Assembly: GCF_009870125.1 (NCBI RefSeq)
Contig: NC_046679.1
Location: forward strand, 15,066,001 to 15,130,000
DNA: 64,000 bases
Reading direction: 5' to 3'
Source: Drosophila pseudoobscura
Taxonomy: Eukaryota > Arthropoda > Insecta > Diptera > Drosophilidae
Under the pieces are notes generated by a model. That model made no database searches. It saw only the letters and a list, made by a program, of their open reading frames with translations, and had not been told where the DNA came from. The position numbers and the translations under genes are program-made. This document shows positions 62,584 to 64,000 of this stretch, piece by piece. Each line of letters opens with the position of its first letter. Position 1 is the stretch's first letter.

Positions 62584-63699
62584 TCACTTGAACAGGATGC
62601 GCCTGAAGGCGCGCCGGAAGTCCTTGTTGAAGATGGTGTAAATGGCCGGATTGAGGGCCGAGTTCATGTAGCCCAGCCAGAAAGCGATGGCGAACGCTGA
62701 CTCGGGGATGTTGCAGTGGCTACTACAGGCCGGCACCAGGATGTACAAGAAGAAGAAGGGCAGCCAGCAGGCAATGAAGCTGCCCATGATCAGGCCCAGG
62801 ATGAGTGTGGCCCGCTTCTCCTTCTTGCGGGCGATCCGTCGCTTCTCCTTTTCGGGATCCCGCGGCTTCGGCGTCTTGGGAATGGCTGGCTCAAGCTCGG
62901 CCTTGACCACCTGCTGCTGCTGCTGGTTTTTGGCTACCGCCGCGGCAGAAGGGGTGGGACTTTTGGCTGACGCCGCGGCGGCAGCGGCCTTCGATTCGTT
63001 GCGCCGCTGCTGGTTCGATTTGCGTCCAAAGATCGGCTGGCAAAGGCGAAACTTGAGCGGCTTGACCACGGCACAGCGACTGACTACGCCCGAGTCCGAG
63101 CTGGAAGGATCGAATTCACTCACCATGTCCGTGTCAACGCCCACGGATAGCGCTCGACAGCGTCCGCCGATCGGCGACACTCTCAGCTCGTTGCTGGACG
63201 TCACTGTAGTCCCCAATGCGGCTCCACTGGCCCCGCCCACGCCGCCGCCCGCGTTGTTGGCAGCCTCCACACTTCCATTGTTGTTGTTGAGGGCGTTGAT
63301 GGAGTTGTTGCTGCCCATGGACGGGGGCACGGGCACATTGAGGCCAACGCGGCCCGTGGCTATGGTGCTGACCTGAAGCGTCTCCTTCGGCGAGCTGGGG
63401 GAGCATAGCTGGCCAGCTGACACGGTGACCGCATTCGCATTCGCGCCACAATTGGGATTGGCCGAGTAGGCGAGCACTGTCTGTGCTGCAACAGCCTCCA
63501 GCTCCCCCGCCTCGGAGGTGGATATGTCCGAGGCCAGGTCCATGGTTACCGTTGGTATTTGCATCGGCAGCGTGGCACTGTTCGGTGGTGTCTCAATGGT
63601 GGCTATCTGTCGCTGCTGGTGCAGCTGCAGCGCGGAGGCGGCGCTGGAGGATGGCATCGGTATTGTTCCTTTCTTGTTGGCGGTGGTGAAGCTCGTTAC
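62584..63699 (-). CDS. Biogenic-amine GPCR, last coding exon; alpha2-adrenergic-like octopamine receptor type (partial)
   Basis: The exon starts after an acceptor (CCCTCAG, minus strand) at 63699 in phase 0 and ends at TGA (62586-62584): 371 residues. The first 295 or so form a very long third intracellular loop, rich in Ala, Asn, Gln and Ser, with QQQQQ and Ala runs. Then come the basic KKEKR that precedes TM6, TM6 with GSFIACWLPFFFLYILV (the CWxP toggle), an ECL3 with two cysteines (PACSSHC), TM7 with SALNPAIYTIF (NPxxY), and helix 8, NKDFRRAFRRILFK. A short C-tail with a long loop 3 is usual for Gi-type amine receptors, and IFNKDFRRAFRRIL resembles alpha2-adrenoceptors and insect Octalpha2R more than the fly 5-HT1, D2-like or beta types. 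TM1-TM5 lie on exons beyond the window. Neuronal plasma-membrane signalling is expected. Confidence 0.85.
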   Translation of the reverse strand, partial: VTSFTTANKKGTIPMPSSSAASALQLHQQRQIATIETPPNSATLPMQIPTVTMDLASDISTSEAGELEAVAAQTVLAYSANPNCGANANAVTVSAGQLCSPSSPKETLQVSTIATGRVGLNVPVPPSMGSNNSINALNNNNGSVEAANNAGGGVGGASGAALGTTVTSSNELRVSPIGGRCRALSVGVDTDMVSEFDPSSSDSGVVSRCAVVKPLKFRLCQPIFGRKSNQQRRNESKAAAAAASAKSPTPSAAAVAKNQQQQQVVKAELEPAIPKTPKPRDPEKEKRRIARKKEKRATLILGLIMGSFIACWLPFFFLYILVPACSSHCNIPESAFAIAFWLGYMNSALNPAIYTIFNKDFRRAFRRILFK

Positions 63700-63701
63700 C
63701 T

Positions 63702-64000
63702 GAGGGTAGTTTCGGAACGAATAGAGGGAAACAATAATTAGGCTATCTCACACAAACACATATCATATCTCAAGGTAGTTCAATCCCAAGCTTGGCTTCT
63801 ACCTTCTGGACCCCCCATTTGCCCCCGTTAAGGCATTGCAAATTGGGTTTCAGATTCACGTTCGCACTCGCATCTGCATGCGACCGAAACGGGGACAGAT
63901 GCAGATACAGATGGCCAAACACTTGCAACAACAGTTTTCCATTTCGAAAATCCCGTTTAAGGCAACTGGCGGGACTGACGGGAGAGACGGGTCAGTGCGC
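63702..64000 (-). other. Intron upstream of the last GPCR exon (partial)
   Basis: Minus-strand intron sequence leads to the acceptor at 63700-63701. No coding exon is visible before the window ends. Confidence 0.6.

Overview
The window reads as Drosophila nuclear DNA. Introns are short (about 50-330 nt) with GT-AG ends, core promoters have TATA/Inr layouts, AATAAA signals follow the stop codons, and the intergenic DNA is AT-rich and full of simple repeats and GATA/homeodomain-like words. The many short G/C-rich microsatellites recall the obscura group, but I cannot fix the species. There are no bacterial, plasmid or CRISPR features. Of the hundreds of open frames, I can support six genes.

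Layout. 1-4590: intergenic, with a degenerate 60-bp tandem repeat at the left edge. 4595-5971 (+): a two-exon gene for a small secreted glycine-rich protein with YGAP motifs (197 aa). 8264-17389 (+): a head-to-tail cluster of three SLC5-family sodium/solute symporters, called A, B and C here (585, 612 and 613 aa), resembling the fly sodium-dependent multivitamin/monocarboxylate-type transporters. I resolved their splice structures by comparing the three paralogues. 27095-18399 (-): a fourth, more divergent SLC5 gene (D, 687 aa, nine coding exons, one 5.7-kb intron), convergent with C and with a further spliced non-coding 5' exon upstream. 27100-62583: about 35 kb with no coding exon I can support, probably 5' intron of D plus regulatory and intergenic DNA. 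63699-62584 (-): the last coding exon (long third intracellular loop, TM6, TM7, helix 8) of a biogenic-amine GPCR, best matched to the alpha2-adrenergic-like octopamine receptor class; its upstream exons lie beyond the right edge.

How the parts relate. The four transporters form one local SLC5 family. B and C share identical lengths for six consecutive coding exons and a common intron map. A lacks two of their internal introns and has two others, one of which matches an intron in D. Repeated GATA motifs lie just upstream of A, B and C, including a 12-mer shared by B and C and a perfect 12-bp inverted repeat spanning the C promoter, which suggests common control, perhaps in an absorptive or renal epithelium. 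The most unusual item is a 63-nt GC-AG intron in B that stays in frame if retained. I did not find a convincing wholly new biological system.
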